The notes: generated by a model from the sequence alone, not told the origin. 30,394 bases of DNA from an uncultured bacterium (GCA_905216095.1 CAJMSQ010000029.1:1-30394), one strand, 5' to 3'. Positions 6,956 through 15,465 are shown, counted from the stretch's first letter. Translations and numbers: made by a program.

Positions 6956-7819
6956 ATGAGAATACATACTTGTGCCGGCAACCTGCCGGCCGATATGCTC
7001 GCCTTGTGCAGTCGGAAGAAAGCCATTGTCATAAGGGCTGATATGAAATACGCCTGCGGCCGTCCCCGTCCGCACAACTGGGGCGACGACCTCAACTATC
7101 ATCTCGTACGGGCCATCTCGGGCCGCCGTGTCGTCGTGCAGAATGCCTCGTTCCTCGACCTGCTGCCGGTGGAGAACTATGTGTGCATCGGTTCCGTACT
7201 GGAATATAAGGTCAATCCGCAGTCCGTCGTTTGGGGTACGGGTGTGCAGTACGGCGTCCGCTCGCTCGCCGTCCGTCCGCGCCGGATAACTGCCGTCCGC
7301 GGGCAACTGACGCACCGTTTCCTCACGTCGCAGGGCATAGACTGTCCCGCCACGTACGGCGACCCGGCACTGCTGCTGCCGCGTTTCTATCGTCCCGACG
7401 TCCGCAAGGCCTATCGCATCGGCTTTGTGCCGCATGTGTGCGATTTGGACAATGCCGGCCTGCGGCGGTACGTGGAGACGCACGCCGACGCCACGATTAT
7501 CGACCTGGCGCACTATGCCGACTGGCGCGAAGTCATCGACCACATCTGCCGGTGCGAGGTTATCGTGTCCTCGTCCCTGCACGGGCTCATCGCCGCCGAC
7601 GCCTATGGTGTGCCTAATGCGTGGGCGCGTTTCTCGGATAAGGTGTTGGGCGGCGACTTCAAGTTCCTCGACTATTTTTCCGCCGTGGGCCGCGAGTCGG
7701 AAGTAGTGTGCATCGGCGATACCGTCGATATGCCGGTGCTGGAGCGGGCCCTTGCGGCATGGCGCCCCATCCGTTACGACGACCGCCCGCTGTTTGAGGC
7801 CTGCCCCTTCAAGGAATGA
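6956..7819 (+). CDS. Polysaccharide pyruvyl transferase family protein
   Basis: 287 residues. Family members (PF04230) transfer pyruvate from PEP to form ketals on exopolysaccharide sugars, or act as related glycan-modifying transferases. Recognised by HNWGDDLNYHLV near the N-terminus, GSVLEYKVNPQSVVWGTGV, AVRGQLTHRFL, YGDPALLLP, and VSSSLHGLIAADAYGVPNAW, the conserved SSxHGxIxAxAYGxP motif. The start at 6956 has TAGGAAAG just upstream; ATG at 7043 (MKYACGRP) is an alternative closer to the usual family N-terminus. It is divergent from GT2 across the inverted-repeat segment and convergent with GT14. The modified glycan cannot be identified. Confidence 0.88.
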   Translation: MRIHTCAGNLPADMLALCSRKKAIVIRADMKYACGRPRPHNWGDDLNYHLVRAISGRRVVVQNASFLDLLPVENYVCIGSVLEYKVNPQSVVWGTGVQYGVRSLAVRPRRITAVRGQLTHRFLTSQGIDCPATYGDPALLLPRFYRPDVRKAYRIGFVPHVCDLDNAGLRRYVETHADATIIDLAHYADWREVIDHICRCEVIVSSSLHGLIAADAYGVPNAWARFSDKVLGGDFKFLDYFSAVGRESEVVCIGDTVDMPVLERALAAWRPIRYDDRPLFEACPFKE

Positions 7820-7840
7820 GGGCCGGGGTGTTATGATGCG

Positions 7841-7888
7841 AAAAAACTATCCTTATATGTACGAACCGTTGTCGTAGGGATAGTTTTT
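7841..7888. terminator. Bidirectional terminator between pyruvyl-transferase and GT14 genes
   Basis: AAAAACTATCC (7842-7852) pairs with GGATAGTTTTT (7878-7888), with an inner ACGA/TCGT stem. A runs on one side and T runs on the other suit termination from both strands between convergent genes. The arm sequence GTCGTAGGGATAGTTTTT closely resembles the hairpin inside dispersed element copies 2 and 3. Confidence 0.75.
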
Positions 7889-7975
7889 CATATAATGGCA
7901 AATGTTTTCTTCTGATACAAGGGACGGTGAGCGGTACAAGGGATTGTGCCTGTTCCGGATGCCGCTTTCGTGCGC

Positions 7976-8971
7976 TTATGCACATGCCGGCAGTCGTTCA
8001 GACATCGGCCGCCGAGTTCTCCCATGGCAAACGTTCGTCGAGACCGGTAACGGCTGCGTAAATCCGTCGGAGGAGCTGTCGGTTACCCCCCCAATTTTCC
8101 GGCCGAAGAAGGCCTGCGATTGCATCAGTTCGTCGAAATCTTCGTCGCGCCATGTGTACGGTGCGCCGCGTACCCAGTCTATGGCGCGCAGGTTGCCGGT
8201 ACGGCCGTCGGGCAGGCGGTACAGCCGTTCGCGGAACGGTGAGTTCCACAACAGGGTCTGCAGGAATATTTCGTCGGCGCATTTCGTTTTCGCATAACGC
8301 CGCACCATCTCCGATGCGCGTTCCAGCAGGAAAGCACAGAAATCGTCGGAAATGCTCACCCAATTGGCTCCTTTCCGGAATTCAAGCCAGGGACGGCGAC
8401 GGAATCGCACGACTTTTTGGACGGCCAGTACGACGTTGCGCAGGAACGAGCAGACATTGTGTTCCATCGTGCCCCTGTCTCTGAAGTGGCGGGTGAAAAG
8501 GTAGTAATAACCCACTTTGCGGCGGATGTCTGCACGGTCATAGGGCGTGTCGGTGATATTGACAAATTCTTTTCCCGCATGGATGGTAAAGAATTTATGT
8601 AGGGAGTCCATGTCGCGGAGGGGCAAATCGACACCCGAAAGCAGGTGGTAGTAGGCATAAGGCCCTGTGAGACGTGCCGTTTCGAAAAGTAACAGTTCGG
8701 TACGTACCTGACTGATGTCGCCCCAATACACGTCAATGGGTTGGGGCAGCAGGCGGAAACCTGCATGTGCCGGCTTCCACGTGCGGAAACGGTCGGCCAG
8801 CCAGCCGGCGCGCCCGTCCACGTGCAGGAAGATGTCGTTGCGCTCGTCGTCAAGCAGGGTCAGCAGCAGCCGCAACACTTCCGGTTCGTGATGGGCTATG
8901 ATGAGAAACGCGTGACGGGTCGGGCATGTGTCGGATGCCGGTGTTCTTTTCGTACAGTTTTTATTTTCCAT
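7976..8971 (-). CDS. GT14 beta-1,6-N-acetylglucosaminyltransferase-like (core-2/I-branching) enzyme
   Basis: 331 residues. Recognised as PF02485 by HAFLIIAHHEPEVLRLLLTLL, DIFLHVDGRAG, VYWGDISQVRTELLL, YYHLLSGVDLPLRDMDSLH and GANWVSISDDFCAFLL, followed by CADEIFLQTLLWNSPF. It probably adds a branching sugar to a surface glycan. The gene starts 32 bp after GT90 and is likely cotranscribed. A G7 tract (minus strand, 8086-8092) lies just after AFFGRKI. In the present frame the tail after it (GVTDSSSDGFTQ onward) looks unnatural; a shift of +1 gives NRQLLRRIYAAV and ends at 7998, much more like a family C-terminus. So either the tract is phase variable or the assembly has an indel. Confidence 0.9.
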   Translation of the reverse strand: MENKNCTKRTPASDTCPTRHAFLIIAHHEPEVLRLLLTLLDDERNDIFLHVDGRAGWLADRFRTWKPAHAGFRLLPQPIDVYWGDISQVRTELLLFETARLTGPYAYYHLLSGVDLPLRDMDSLHKFFTIHAGKEFVNITDTPYDRADIRRKVGYYYLFTRHFRDRGTMEHNVCSFLRNVVLAVQKVVRFRRRPWLEFRKGANWVSISDDFCAFLLERASEMVRRYAKTKCADEIFLQTLLWNSPFRERLYRLPDGRTGNLRAIDWVRGAPYTWRDEDFDELMQSQAFFGRKIGGVTDSSSDGFTQPLPVSTNVCHGRTRRPMSERLPACA

Positions 8972-9003
8972 AAGTCTTTTCCTTTTCCGGTTGCCGCCGG
9001 GCC

Positions 9004-10014
9004 TTACATCTGGCCGCTTGTCTCGAAGTAACGCTGCATGACCATGAGTTGCAGCAGTTCCTCACGGTCGCGGTCGAAGAACTGCGCCACATATTCGTGG
9101 GCGTGGGCTATGATGGCTTCAGCCTCGTCGGGGTGTGCGATGTAGTAGCGCAGTTTTTCCTCCGCGTCCGAGAAGTCTTCGGCCACCTCCACGTAGTGGT
9201 AGCCGGCGCGGAGTGTGCCCTCCATGAACCACGTCTCGCATGTGGGGCGCGTCATCACGGCAATCGAGTTCGACGACATCACCCATTTCAGGTTCGAAGC
9301 CACGTCGTTGCCTTCGAGGGCCATGATGAATTTGTAGTCAAGATGCTCGCGGATGGTCTTTTTTGCCGTCATCCACTCGTCGGGGCAGCCTTCGTTGCGC
9401 CCCACCACGCCGCAGTCGAACAGCGGATGCCCGAAGAACTTTTCCAGGAAGGCCGTCCGCACGCGGCTCTGCCGTATCTTGCCGCGGAAGATGGCGCAGT
9501 CGCGCTTTGCCCGCCAGGGCTTCGTGTCGCGCACGAAGAGGAAATGGCGTAGTTTGTCGAGTTTCAGCACGACGGAGTTCGTGTTGTCCGTGTCGAGCAG
9601 GCGGCTTTTCACCACGGTCGGCGTTTCGGGTGTGAAGTAGACGTCGCCCGGGCAGAAGTTCCAGCGCAGCCGGGGCGGGAACCAGCGGGTCACGTCGTGC
9701 TGGTCGAAGAAATAGGCCGTGTGGAACATGTTCCGGCGGTAGTCGCCCAAGGCTCCGGTGTAGCGGAATATGCTGCGTCCGTGTTCGGCGCGGTCCTGCG
9801 CGGCGACGGTCCAGGGCTGCGTCAGCCGGCAATAGTAGTCGCGCCGGCGACATAGTTCTTCGTAGTCGGGACGTGCCTTGGCGGCTTCGAGTTTGTGGCG
9901 CAGGCGCCGGCGGTAGTAGGCGTCGGGCACGAGCAGGCCTGCGAAATTGCGCAGGAAGTCAAGGAACTTGACGGGTTTGCCGCTGTTGAGTTTGTATAGG
10001 ATGGATTCGGCCAT
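9004..10014 (-). CDS. GT90 family glycosyltransferase (CAP10/LpsA-like)
   Basis: 336 residues. The C-terminal half has the CAP10/PF05686 signature: CAIFRGKIRQSRVR, then DYKFIMALEGNDVASNLKWV, SSNSIAVMTRPTCETWFMEG, YHYVEVAEDFSDAEEKLRYY and a terminal Ala-rich helix with FFDRDREELLQL. Related enzymes transfer glucose, xylose or other sugars onto LPS core, capsule or protein. No signal peptide; the N-terminal 60 residues are basic (YYRRRLRHKLEAAKAR). It is the first gene of a two-gene operon with GT14, with a good promoter about 100 nt upstream. Donor and acceptor are unknown. Confidence 0.9.
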   Translation of the reverse strand: MAESILYKLNSGKPVKFLDFLRNFAGLLVPDAYYRRRLRHKLEAAKARPDYEELCRRRDYYCRLTQPWTVAAQDRAEHGRSIFRYTGALGDYRRNMFHTAYFFDQHDVTRWFPPRLRWNFCPGDVYFTPETPTVVKSRLLDTDNTNSVVLKLDKLRHFLFVRDTKPWRAKRDCAIFRGKIRQSRVRTAFLEKFFGHPLFDCGVVGRNEGCPDEWMTAKKTIREHLDYKFIMALEGNDVASNLKWVMSSNSIAVMTRPTCETWFMEGTLRAGYHYVEVAEDFSDAEEKLRYYIAHPDEAEAIIAHAHEYVAQFFDRDREELLQLMVMQRYFETSGQM

Positions 10015-10052
10015 GGGTTGCAGGGTTATAATGAGGTGTAGATATAGGGTGC

Positions 10053-10111
10053 GCAGTGCAAATCGGGCGTAATGAGTTTGCTCAAATAGCCGAGATGCAG
10101 CCTGTCCTATG
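10053..10111 (-). repeat. Leader repeat unit in front of GT90
   Basis: Read on the minus strand directly after the TATCTTTG box, this stretch (CATAGGACAGGCTGC and on) aligns at roughly two thirds identity with the 64-bp tandem units at 15302-15465, which occupy the same leader position before the PD-(D/E)XK ATPase gene. It looks like a shared transcribed leader module. Confidence 0.55.
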
Positions 10112-10143
10112 CAAAGATAGTGAAAGGTGGGCGCAACGACAAA
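10112..10143 (-). promoter_or_regulatory. Promoter of the GT90-GT14 operon
   Basis: On the minus strand TTTG (10140-10143), 20 nt, TATCTTTG (10112-10119) matches the Bacteroidota consensus exactly. Start near 10105 gives an about 90-nt leader that contains the repeat unit described separately. Confidence 0.8.
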
Positions 10144-10234
10144 CAGGAAGATACTTTTTTATATTCGGCACGGCCGTTCAGCCATAAAAGCCTGAGATGT
10201 GGATTCCGGTTACACTGCCGGCAACGAGTTCCCT

Positions 10235-11545
10235 TTAGTCTTTCAGGCATCCCAAAGGGATAACTTTGACGCCGTCTTCGCGCGTGTAAGCCAGCTCTCC
10301 GCCGGTGATGACCATCAGTAAGTCCGGTTCGCGCAGTGTGGGCTTTCCGCCGTCTTTCCTGTTGTCTTTGATCAGTTGCTGCAGCTTCAGCAAATGCTTC
10401 GCCCCTTCGTCAATGTCCCGGCTGCCCAACTTGCATTCAATGAGTGCATATCGGCCGTCGTCAAGGTGTAGTACCATGTCGGCTTCGAGACCATATCGGT
10501 CGTGGTAATAGGCCATTTTTCCTCCCAATGCCTGCGAATAGACTTTCATGTCGCGCAGGCACATACATTCAAAAACGAAGCCGAAAGTATTCAGGTCTGT
10601 TTCCAGTGTTGCGGGAGTGGCGCCCATTGCGGCCACGGCTATGGATGGATCGGTGAAGCACCTTTTCTTTCCGCTCCTGATGGCGGTGGCCGAACGTATG
10701 GCCGGACACCAAGCATCGATGTCTTCTATGACGTACAACCGTTCGAGTGCATTGACGTAATCCTCGAACGTGGTCATGACCACGGATTCCGCCTCAGCCG
10801 AAACGTCGGCCAGCATCTTGGTCTTTTTCGCCAAGGTGCAAAGATTGCGGGAGTACGAGCGCAGAATGAGTCTTGCCAAGGTTGGTTTGCGCTGTATGTT
10901 GTCTATTCTTGAAATATCTTCGTCGCAGATTACGTTCAGATAATCTTTGGCGATGAAGAGCCTGGCTTTGTCGCTCATTTTGCCGAGCGAAGCCGGCCAA
11001 CCGCCCCGACAAGCAGCAAAAATCAAATTCTCGACGCTCATGGACGAGTGGCAGCCGTCAATGTCATAATCTTTGTCATCGAATAGACGCTGCAGGGAAA
11101 TCTCGCCTGTCGATTCTTTTGATTCGTAAAGGCTCATAGGATACATGGTCATCGGGGAAATGCGCCCTGTGCCTGTATGTAACCGGCGGTATTCTTCGCT
11201 TTTCTCTTTCTTTTCGTCAATGACCGTCGAACCGGTCAGTATGAATTGTCCTTTTTGTCCCCGTTCATCTACCGCAACTCTCACGGCGTCCCACAACACG
11301 GGCGCATCCTGCCATTCGTCTATGAGACGCGGAGTTGCTCCCTTCAGAAGAAGAGACGGCTTGGTGCGGGCTGTCGCCAAGTAGCCCGCTCTTGTGTCCG
11401 GATCTTGTAGTTTGATGACGCTTCCGGCCTGTTGTTCGGCCGTGGTAGTCTTGCCACACCATTTCGGTCCCCTTATCTGTACGGCACCAAATGCCTCCAA
11501 ACGTAATGCTAATTCTCCGTCTGCGATTCTCTTTAAGTATTTCAT
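10235..11545 (-). CDS. ATPase with AAA_14 and DUF4143 domains
   Basis: 436 residues. N-terminal P-loop: GPKWCGKTT (residues 26-34), Walker B-like RLIDEWQDAP, sensor-like FILTGSTVID. The middle (about 180-300) is helical, and the C-terminal DUF4143 region contains FGFVFECMCLRDMKVY, EADMVLHLDDGRYALIECKLG (a PD-(D/E)XK-like E-x-K core) and LLMVITGG. These ATPase-nuclease-like proteins are very abundant in Bacteroidota and Archaea; no firm cellular role is known, though mobile or conflict-related roles are often suggested. It sits alone inside the glycan cluster with its own promoter. Confidence 0.92.
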   Translation of the reverse strand: MKYLKRIADGELALRLEAFGAVQIRGPKWCGKTTTAEQQAGSVIKLQDPDTRAGYLATARTKPSLLLKGATPRLIDEWQDAPVLWDAVRVAVDERGQKGQFILTGSTVIDEKKEKSEEYRRLHTGTGRISPMTMYPMSLYESKESTGEISLQRLFDDKDYDIDGCHSSMSVENLIFAACRGGWPASLGKMSDKARLFIAKDYLNVICDEDISRIDNIQRKPTLARLILRSYSRNLCTLAKKTKMLADVSAEAESVVMTTFEDYVNALERLYVIEDIDAWCPAIRSATAIRSGKKRCFTDPSIAVAAMGATPATLETDLNTFGFVFECMCLRDMKVYSQALGGKMAYYHDRYGLEADMVLHLDDGRYALIECKLGSRDIDEGAKHLLKLQQLIKDNRKDGGKPTLREPDLLMVITGGELAYTREDGVKVIPLGCLKD

Positions 11546-11568
11546 CTTCTCGAGTGGGTTATCTGCCG

Positions 11569-11599
11569 CAAAATTATTACTTTCTGCGCAATTCTACAA
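11569..11599 (-). promoter_or_regulatory. Promoter of the DUF4143 ATPase gene
   Basis: On the minus strand CTTG (11597-11600), 20 nt, TAATTTTG (11569-11576) fits the -33/-7 pattern. Transcription would begin only about 15-20 nt before the ATG at 11545, a very short leader. Confidence 0.6.
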
Positions 11600-11758
11600 G
11601 ATTGTCAGGTATTTTTGTGGTTAATTATTGTGTGTTTTTGTGGTGATTTGTCAGGCTTTCTTGCTGTAAGAAGGATGCGGGTGGCTTTTACAACTTCTTT
11701 TGTCGGTGAAAAAATGCGATATTTCGGCGCAAAGTGGCAGTATGTGGACGTTTTTTTT

Positions 11759-11766
11759 TATTTTTG
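11759..11766 (+). promoter_or_regulatory. Putative -7 box of the GT8 operon
   Basis: TATTTTTG lies 80 nt before the GT8 start. The -33 element is poor. A second TATTTTTG at 11610-11617 also points this way. The 300-bp gap 11546-11846 between divergent genes holds nothing else I can name. Confidence 0.5.
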
Positions 11767-11846
11767 CAATAGAGAGCGCGAATTTCTGCGGTGTATTTAT
11801 GTAGCTGCAGCAGTTGCGCTTATCTTACACATAACAATGCATCGCC

Positions 11847-12779
11847 ATGCCCCAAGATACGATTCACATTGCCTTTAACATTGACAGCAATTACGTGCGC
11901 CACTGCGCCGTGACCATGGCTTCGATTTTCAGAAACAACCAGAAGGAAACCTTCTGCCTGCACATCGTTACGGGTGGCCTGAGGCCTGAAGAAAAGGAAA
12001 AGCTGTGTGGGTTGGCCGAATACTATGGCAGCCGGGTGGAGTTCTACATGCCGAAGCCCGGACAACTGGACGGCTTCACCATACGTAAGTTCAGCAAACG
12101 CATATCATTGGCCACGTATTACCGGTGCGTGCTTTCCGATGTGTTGCCCGCCGAGGTGGACCGCGTCATCTATCTGGACTGCGACCTGTTGGTGCTCGGT
12201 CGGTTGCGTCCCCTGTGGGAAACGCCGCTCGACGGGGCTGGTATTGCCGCCGTCGAGGACATCGGCGCGGACGATGCCCCACGCTACGAAGTGCTGAAAT
12301 ACCCGATGGCCGATTCTTACTTCAATGCCGGTGTGCTGCTCATAGACCTGGATTATTGGAGAAGGCATGACATCCCGCGTAAATGCGTGGAATATTACCG
12401 TACCTATCCGGAACGCATTGTTTACAACGATCAGGACATCCTGAACAGCATCTTCCATGATAACAAAAAGTTTGTAGACCTAAGCTGGAACATGCAGGAT
12501 GCCTTCTACCGGCCGCTACCGAAGTTTGATGAAGCATGGCGCGCCGCCCACGCCGCCGATTTGCGCAAGCCGGCCATACTTCATTTCACGAACCGCAAGC
12601 CTTGGGAATACGACAACCAGCATCCGCTGCGCCATCTCTACTTCTGTTATAATGAGTTTACGCCCTGGTGCGAGAAGCAGCCGTGGAAAAGTAGCTGGAA
12701 CCGCTTCCGCCGCTTCGTACGCCTGTTGCCGTTCCGTCTGCACCTGCGGGAACCGAAATATATCAGCCTCGAACGATGA
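11847..12779 (+). CDS. Family 8 glycosyltransferase
   Basis: 310 residues. Retaining GT8 (LPS galactosyl/glucosyltransferase type, PF01501): N-terminal IHIAFNIDSNYVRHCAVTMASI, metal-binding DXD in YLDCDLLV (D111, D113), YFNAGVLLIDLDYWR, YNDQDILNSIF and ILHFTNRKPW. All characteristic motifs are present. It transfers a hexose from a nucleotide sugar to a lipid-linked or LPS acceptor. The C-terminus is basic and aromatic. Its stop overlaps the ATG of the next gene by 4 bp (ATGA), implying translational coupling with the Caps_synth-type transferase. Confidence 0.94.
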   Translation: MPQDTIHIAFNIDSNYVRHCAVTMASIFRNNQKETFCLHIVTGGLRPEEKEKLCGLAEYYGSRVEFYMPKPGQLDGFTIRKFSKRISLATYYRCVLSDVLPAEVDRVIYLDCDLLVLGRLRPLWETPLDGAGIAAVEDIGADDAPRYEVLKYPMADSYFNAGVLLIDLDYWRRHDIPRKCVEYYRTYPERIVYNDQDILNSIFHDNKKFVDLSWNMQDAFYRPLPKFDEAWRAAHAADLRKPAILHFTNRKPWEYDNQHPLRHLYFCYNEFTPWCEKQPWKSSWNRFRRFVRLLPFRLHLREPKYISLER

Positions 12780-13687
12780 CACACCCTAAGATAAAGCGAT
12801 TCGGAAAGCGCATAGAAGGATTCTTCGTGCGCATCAAGCAACGCGCCATTGTGTACCACCTGTTGCGCAAGTCGGGCGGAGCGGAAGTTGTCGCGGCATA
12901 CGCCGGCGCGCAGGCCGATGACGGTGAACTGATTGCCGCCGATGCGCCCGTCTGGATATGCTGGTGGCAGGGCGAGGCGGCCATGCCCGACATCGCGAAA
13001 GCCTGCGTGCGCTCCATACGCCGACATGCAGGGACGCATCCCGTGGTTTTCATTACCAAAGACAACTATGCCGAGTATGCCGACATGCCGGACGATATCG
13101 TCGAAATGGCAAATGAGGGGGTAATTGACCTGACTCATTTCGCCGATATCCTGCGTATGCAACTGTTACGCCGGCATGGCGGCATCTGGATGGACGCGAC
13201 AGTACTGATTCCCGCCAAGGAACTTGCGTCGTTCATACGGACGGGCACACGTTATTGGAGTTGCCGTCACCGTCCCATCTATCATAACATTTCGCGCGGC
13301 GGTTGGACGAGTTTCTTCCTGGCTTGCGGCCGTAACTGTCCGCTGCCTGCGGTCATTGCCGACCTGCATCTGGCCTATTGGCGCAGACACCGGCGGCTTA
13401 TTGACTATCTGTTGCTTGACTATTGCTTTGCCATTGCGCGCCGACACGTGCCTGCCGTCGCCGAACTGGTGGACCGTGTGCCGCTGAGTGTAATGGGACC
13501 GCTGGGCAAATGCCTCAACGCGCCGTTCGACCCGCAGGAATGGCAACGTTTTTGCGAGGAATACGATTTTCATAAGCTGACGTACAAGATTCCCCTGCAC
13601 CGGATGACGCCCGACGGGCGCAAAACCTATTACGGGCACATCATGGAAACGTTTTTCGATGCGCCCGTGAATACGGATTTAGTGTAA
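12776..13687 (+). CDS. Capsular polysaccharide synthesis (Caps_synth / GT32-like) glycosyltransferase
   Basis: 303 residues. WICWWQGEAAMPDIAKACVRSI and HFADILRMQLLRRHGGIWMD match PF05704 and related GT32-type enzymes; the GGIWMDATV segment supplies the DXD-like aspartate. The basic N-terminus (HPKIKRFGKRIEGFFVRIKQ) suggests membrane contact. It is translationally coupled to GT8, so the pair probably acts successively on one glycan. It is convergent with the ATPase/nuclease gene, 34 bp downstream. Precise linkage unknown. Confidence 0.9.
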   Translation: MTHPKIKRFGKRIEGFFVRIKQRAIVYHLLRKSGGAEVVAAYAGAQADDGELIAADAPVWICWWQGEAAMPDIAKACVRSIRRHAGTHPVVFITKDNYAEYADMPDDIVEMANEGVIDLTHFADILRMQLLRRHGGIWMDATVLIPAKELASFIRTGTRYWSCRHRPIYHNISRGGWTSFFLACGRNCPLPAVIADLHLAYWRRHRRLIDYLLLDYCFAIARRHVPAVAELVDRVPLSVMGPLGKCLNAPFDPQEWQRFCEEYDFHKLTYKIPLHRMTPDGRKTYYGHIMETFFDAPVNTDLV

Positions 13688-13721
13688 AAGATAATGAAGC
13701 TTCCGGAACTTTGTTGAAAGC

Positions 13722-15272
13722 TTAATCCATGACCCACTTCTCGATGTTCCGCGTCTCGGAAGAGAAGTTCAGGCCGATGCGGAATACGCGTGTCGCGCCC
13801 GCTTCGAAAGGAAGTGCGTACGATTTGTCCTGTATCTGCCGCAGGGCCTCTTCCGCCGTCCCGTCCAACTTGAATTCCAGCACGTAGGTGTAGTCTTTGG
13901 TCTGCAACACCATGTCTATGCGGCCCGCACTCGTATGATATTCCGCCTTGACGTACAGCCCGAGCAGCTTACACAATATATATAATACGTTTTGATAGTG
14001 GTTCTCCAATTTCTTGACCAACTCATAAGGAGTATCGGCGAAGAAAGATTTCAGACGATTGAGGAAAGCCTCGGGTTGTCCGGCACGGATTTCCTCAACG
14101 AACTTCCGGATGTGGAAAGGTGCTTCCACCCTGTCCACGGATGTATAGAAAGGCAGCAGGAAACGGAAGAAACCGTCCTCCACCTCCTCGTTCGGGAAGC
14201 CCAGCCTGTAGGTGCGGAACTCGGGGTCATAGTCCTTGATGGTCAGATAACCGCTCTGGTAAATCACGGGCACGGGGTTGGTGGACGCCACGTCTATGCT
14301 GTTGAGAATGTCCTCCGTGACATATTCGTCCGAAAGGCTCTGCAGGTTATAATCGTGCAGCCGGAGCAGCTTTACCAGGTAGGTGGGCGTCCCCGTCGCG
14401 AACCAATAACTGCCGAAAGCCTGTGCGTCGAGCGCGTTCAACACGCTGAAAGGATTGTAAAGCCCGGGGCAGTTGGGCACGAAATGGTATCCGTCGTACA
14501 TGCGGGCCATTTCCGACAGCACTTCCTCGGGCGTAAGGTCCAGTTCGTCCGACATGCGGCTGACGTAGGGCGCGAAATTGTCGCGCAGTTCCTGTTCCGT
14601 GATGCCGCAGACGGCATGGAAATCCTTGCGCATGGAGATGTCCTTCAGACTGTTCAGGCTGCTGAAGACGCTCAGCTTGCCGAATTTCGTCACGCCCGTG
14701 AGCATGGCGAAGCGTATATATCCGTCACAGGTCTTCAATGCGCTGTAAAAGGACTGCAATGTGCTGCGGTAGGCATCCTGCAACGCCTCGTTGCCGATGG
14801 CTTGCAGCATAGGTTTGTCGTACTCGTCCACGAGGATGACGACGCGATGTCCCGTCTGCTCGAACGCACGCCGGATGACGCCGGCAAAACGCAGCGAGAG
14901 CGATACTTCGGTCTGCTCCGAACCGTAGAGTTTCTCCCACCTCGCCAACGTGTAGTTGAGGATATTATCGAGCGCCTCGGGGGATTCGTACTTCTCCGTG
15001 TTGAGGTCGAGATGCAGGACGGGATGCTGTTCCCACTTCGTCTCCAGCTGCGAGACGGCCAGCCCCTCGAACAGCTCGCGCTTGCCCTCGAAATAGGCAT
15101 GAAGCGTAGAAAGCAACAGACTTTTGCCGAAGCGGCGCGGACGGGACAGGAAGTAATAGCGGCCCGTCGTGGCGAGACGGTGGACAATTTCGGTCTTGTC
15201 CACGTACAGATAGCCGTCTGCGCGGAGACTCTCGAAGTTCTGGATGCCGATGGGGAGGTTCTGAAGTGCCAT
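13722..15272 (-). CDS. AAA-ATPase-like / PD-(D/E)XK nuclease domain protein
   Basis: 516 residues. The N-terminus has LPIGIQNFESLRADGYLYVDKT, Walker A-like SRPRRFGKSLLLSTL and VVILVDEYDKP (Walker B), as in PF09820; MLTGVTKFGKLSVFSSLN and CPGLYNPFSVLNAL are also typical. The C-terminal PD-(D/E)XK region has GRIDMVLQTKDYTYVLEFKLD (D, E-x-K). Such proteins form large paralogous families in Bacteroidales; function uncertain, perhaps mobile-element or defence related. The initiation region is preceded by a tandemly repeated leader. Unrelated in detail to the DUF4143 protein at 10.2-11.5 kb, though the architecture (P-loop plus nuclease-like end) is similar. Confidence 0.92.
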   Translation of the reverse strand: MALQNLPIGIQNFESLRADGYLYVDKTEIVHRLATTGRYYFLSRPRRFGKSLLLSTLHAYFEGKRELFEGLAVSQLETKWEQHPVLHLDLNTEKYESPEALDNILNYTLARWEKLYGSEQTEVSLSLRFAGVIRRAFEQTGHRVVILVDEYDKPMLQAIGNEALQDAYRSTLQSFYSALKTCDGYIRFAMLTGVTKFGKLSVFSSLNSLKDISMRKDFHAVCGITEQELRDNFAPYVSRMSDELDLTPEEVLSEMARMYDGYHFVPNCPGLYNPFSVLNALDAQAFGSYWFATGTPTYLVKLLRLHDYNLQSLSDEYVTEDILNSIDVASTNPVPVIYQSGYLTIKDYDPEFRTYRLGFPNEEVEDGFFRFLLPFYTSVDRVEAPFHIRKFVEEIRAGQPEAFLNRLKSFFADTPYELVKKLENHYQNVLYILCKLLGLYVKAEYHTSAGRIDMVLQTKDYTYVLEFKLDGTAEEALRQIQDKSYALPFEAGATRVFRIGLNFSSETRNIEKWVMD

Positions 15273-15301
15273 GTTCCTTGTGTTTTATTCTATCAGTGGG
15301 C

Positions 15302-15465
15302 AAAGGCCGTACAAGCCGAGTGCAACAAGCTTGCTTAAGTTGCCGAGGCGCAGCCGGCCTTATGTAAAGGCCGTGCAAACCAAATGCAACAAGCTCGCTT
15401 AAGTTGCCGAGGCGCAGCAGGCCTTATGTAAAGGCCGTGCAAACCGAGTGCAACAAGCTCGCTTA
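15302..15465 (-). repeat. 64-bp tandem leader repeat, about 2.6 units
   Basis: Units 15302-15365 and 15366-15429 are nearly identical 64-bp direct repeats, followed by a partial unit 15430-15465 that runs into the promoter. Read on the minus strand, each unit carries GGCTGCGCCTCGGCAACTTA or a close variant. The whole array lies in the 5' leader of the PD-(D/E)XK ATPase gene. Confidence 0.85.

Noticed and set aside
11615..11878. 87-codon ORF upstream of GT8
   Set aside because: Spans the GT8 promoter box and overlaps the GT8 start; composition is intergenic.
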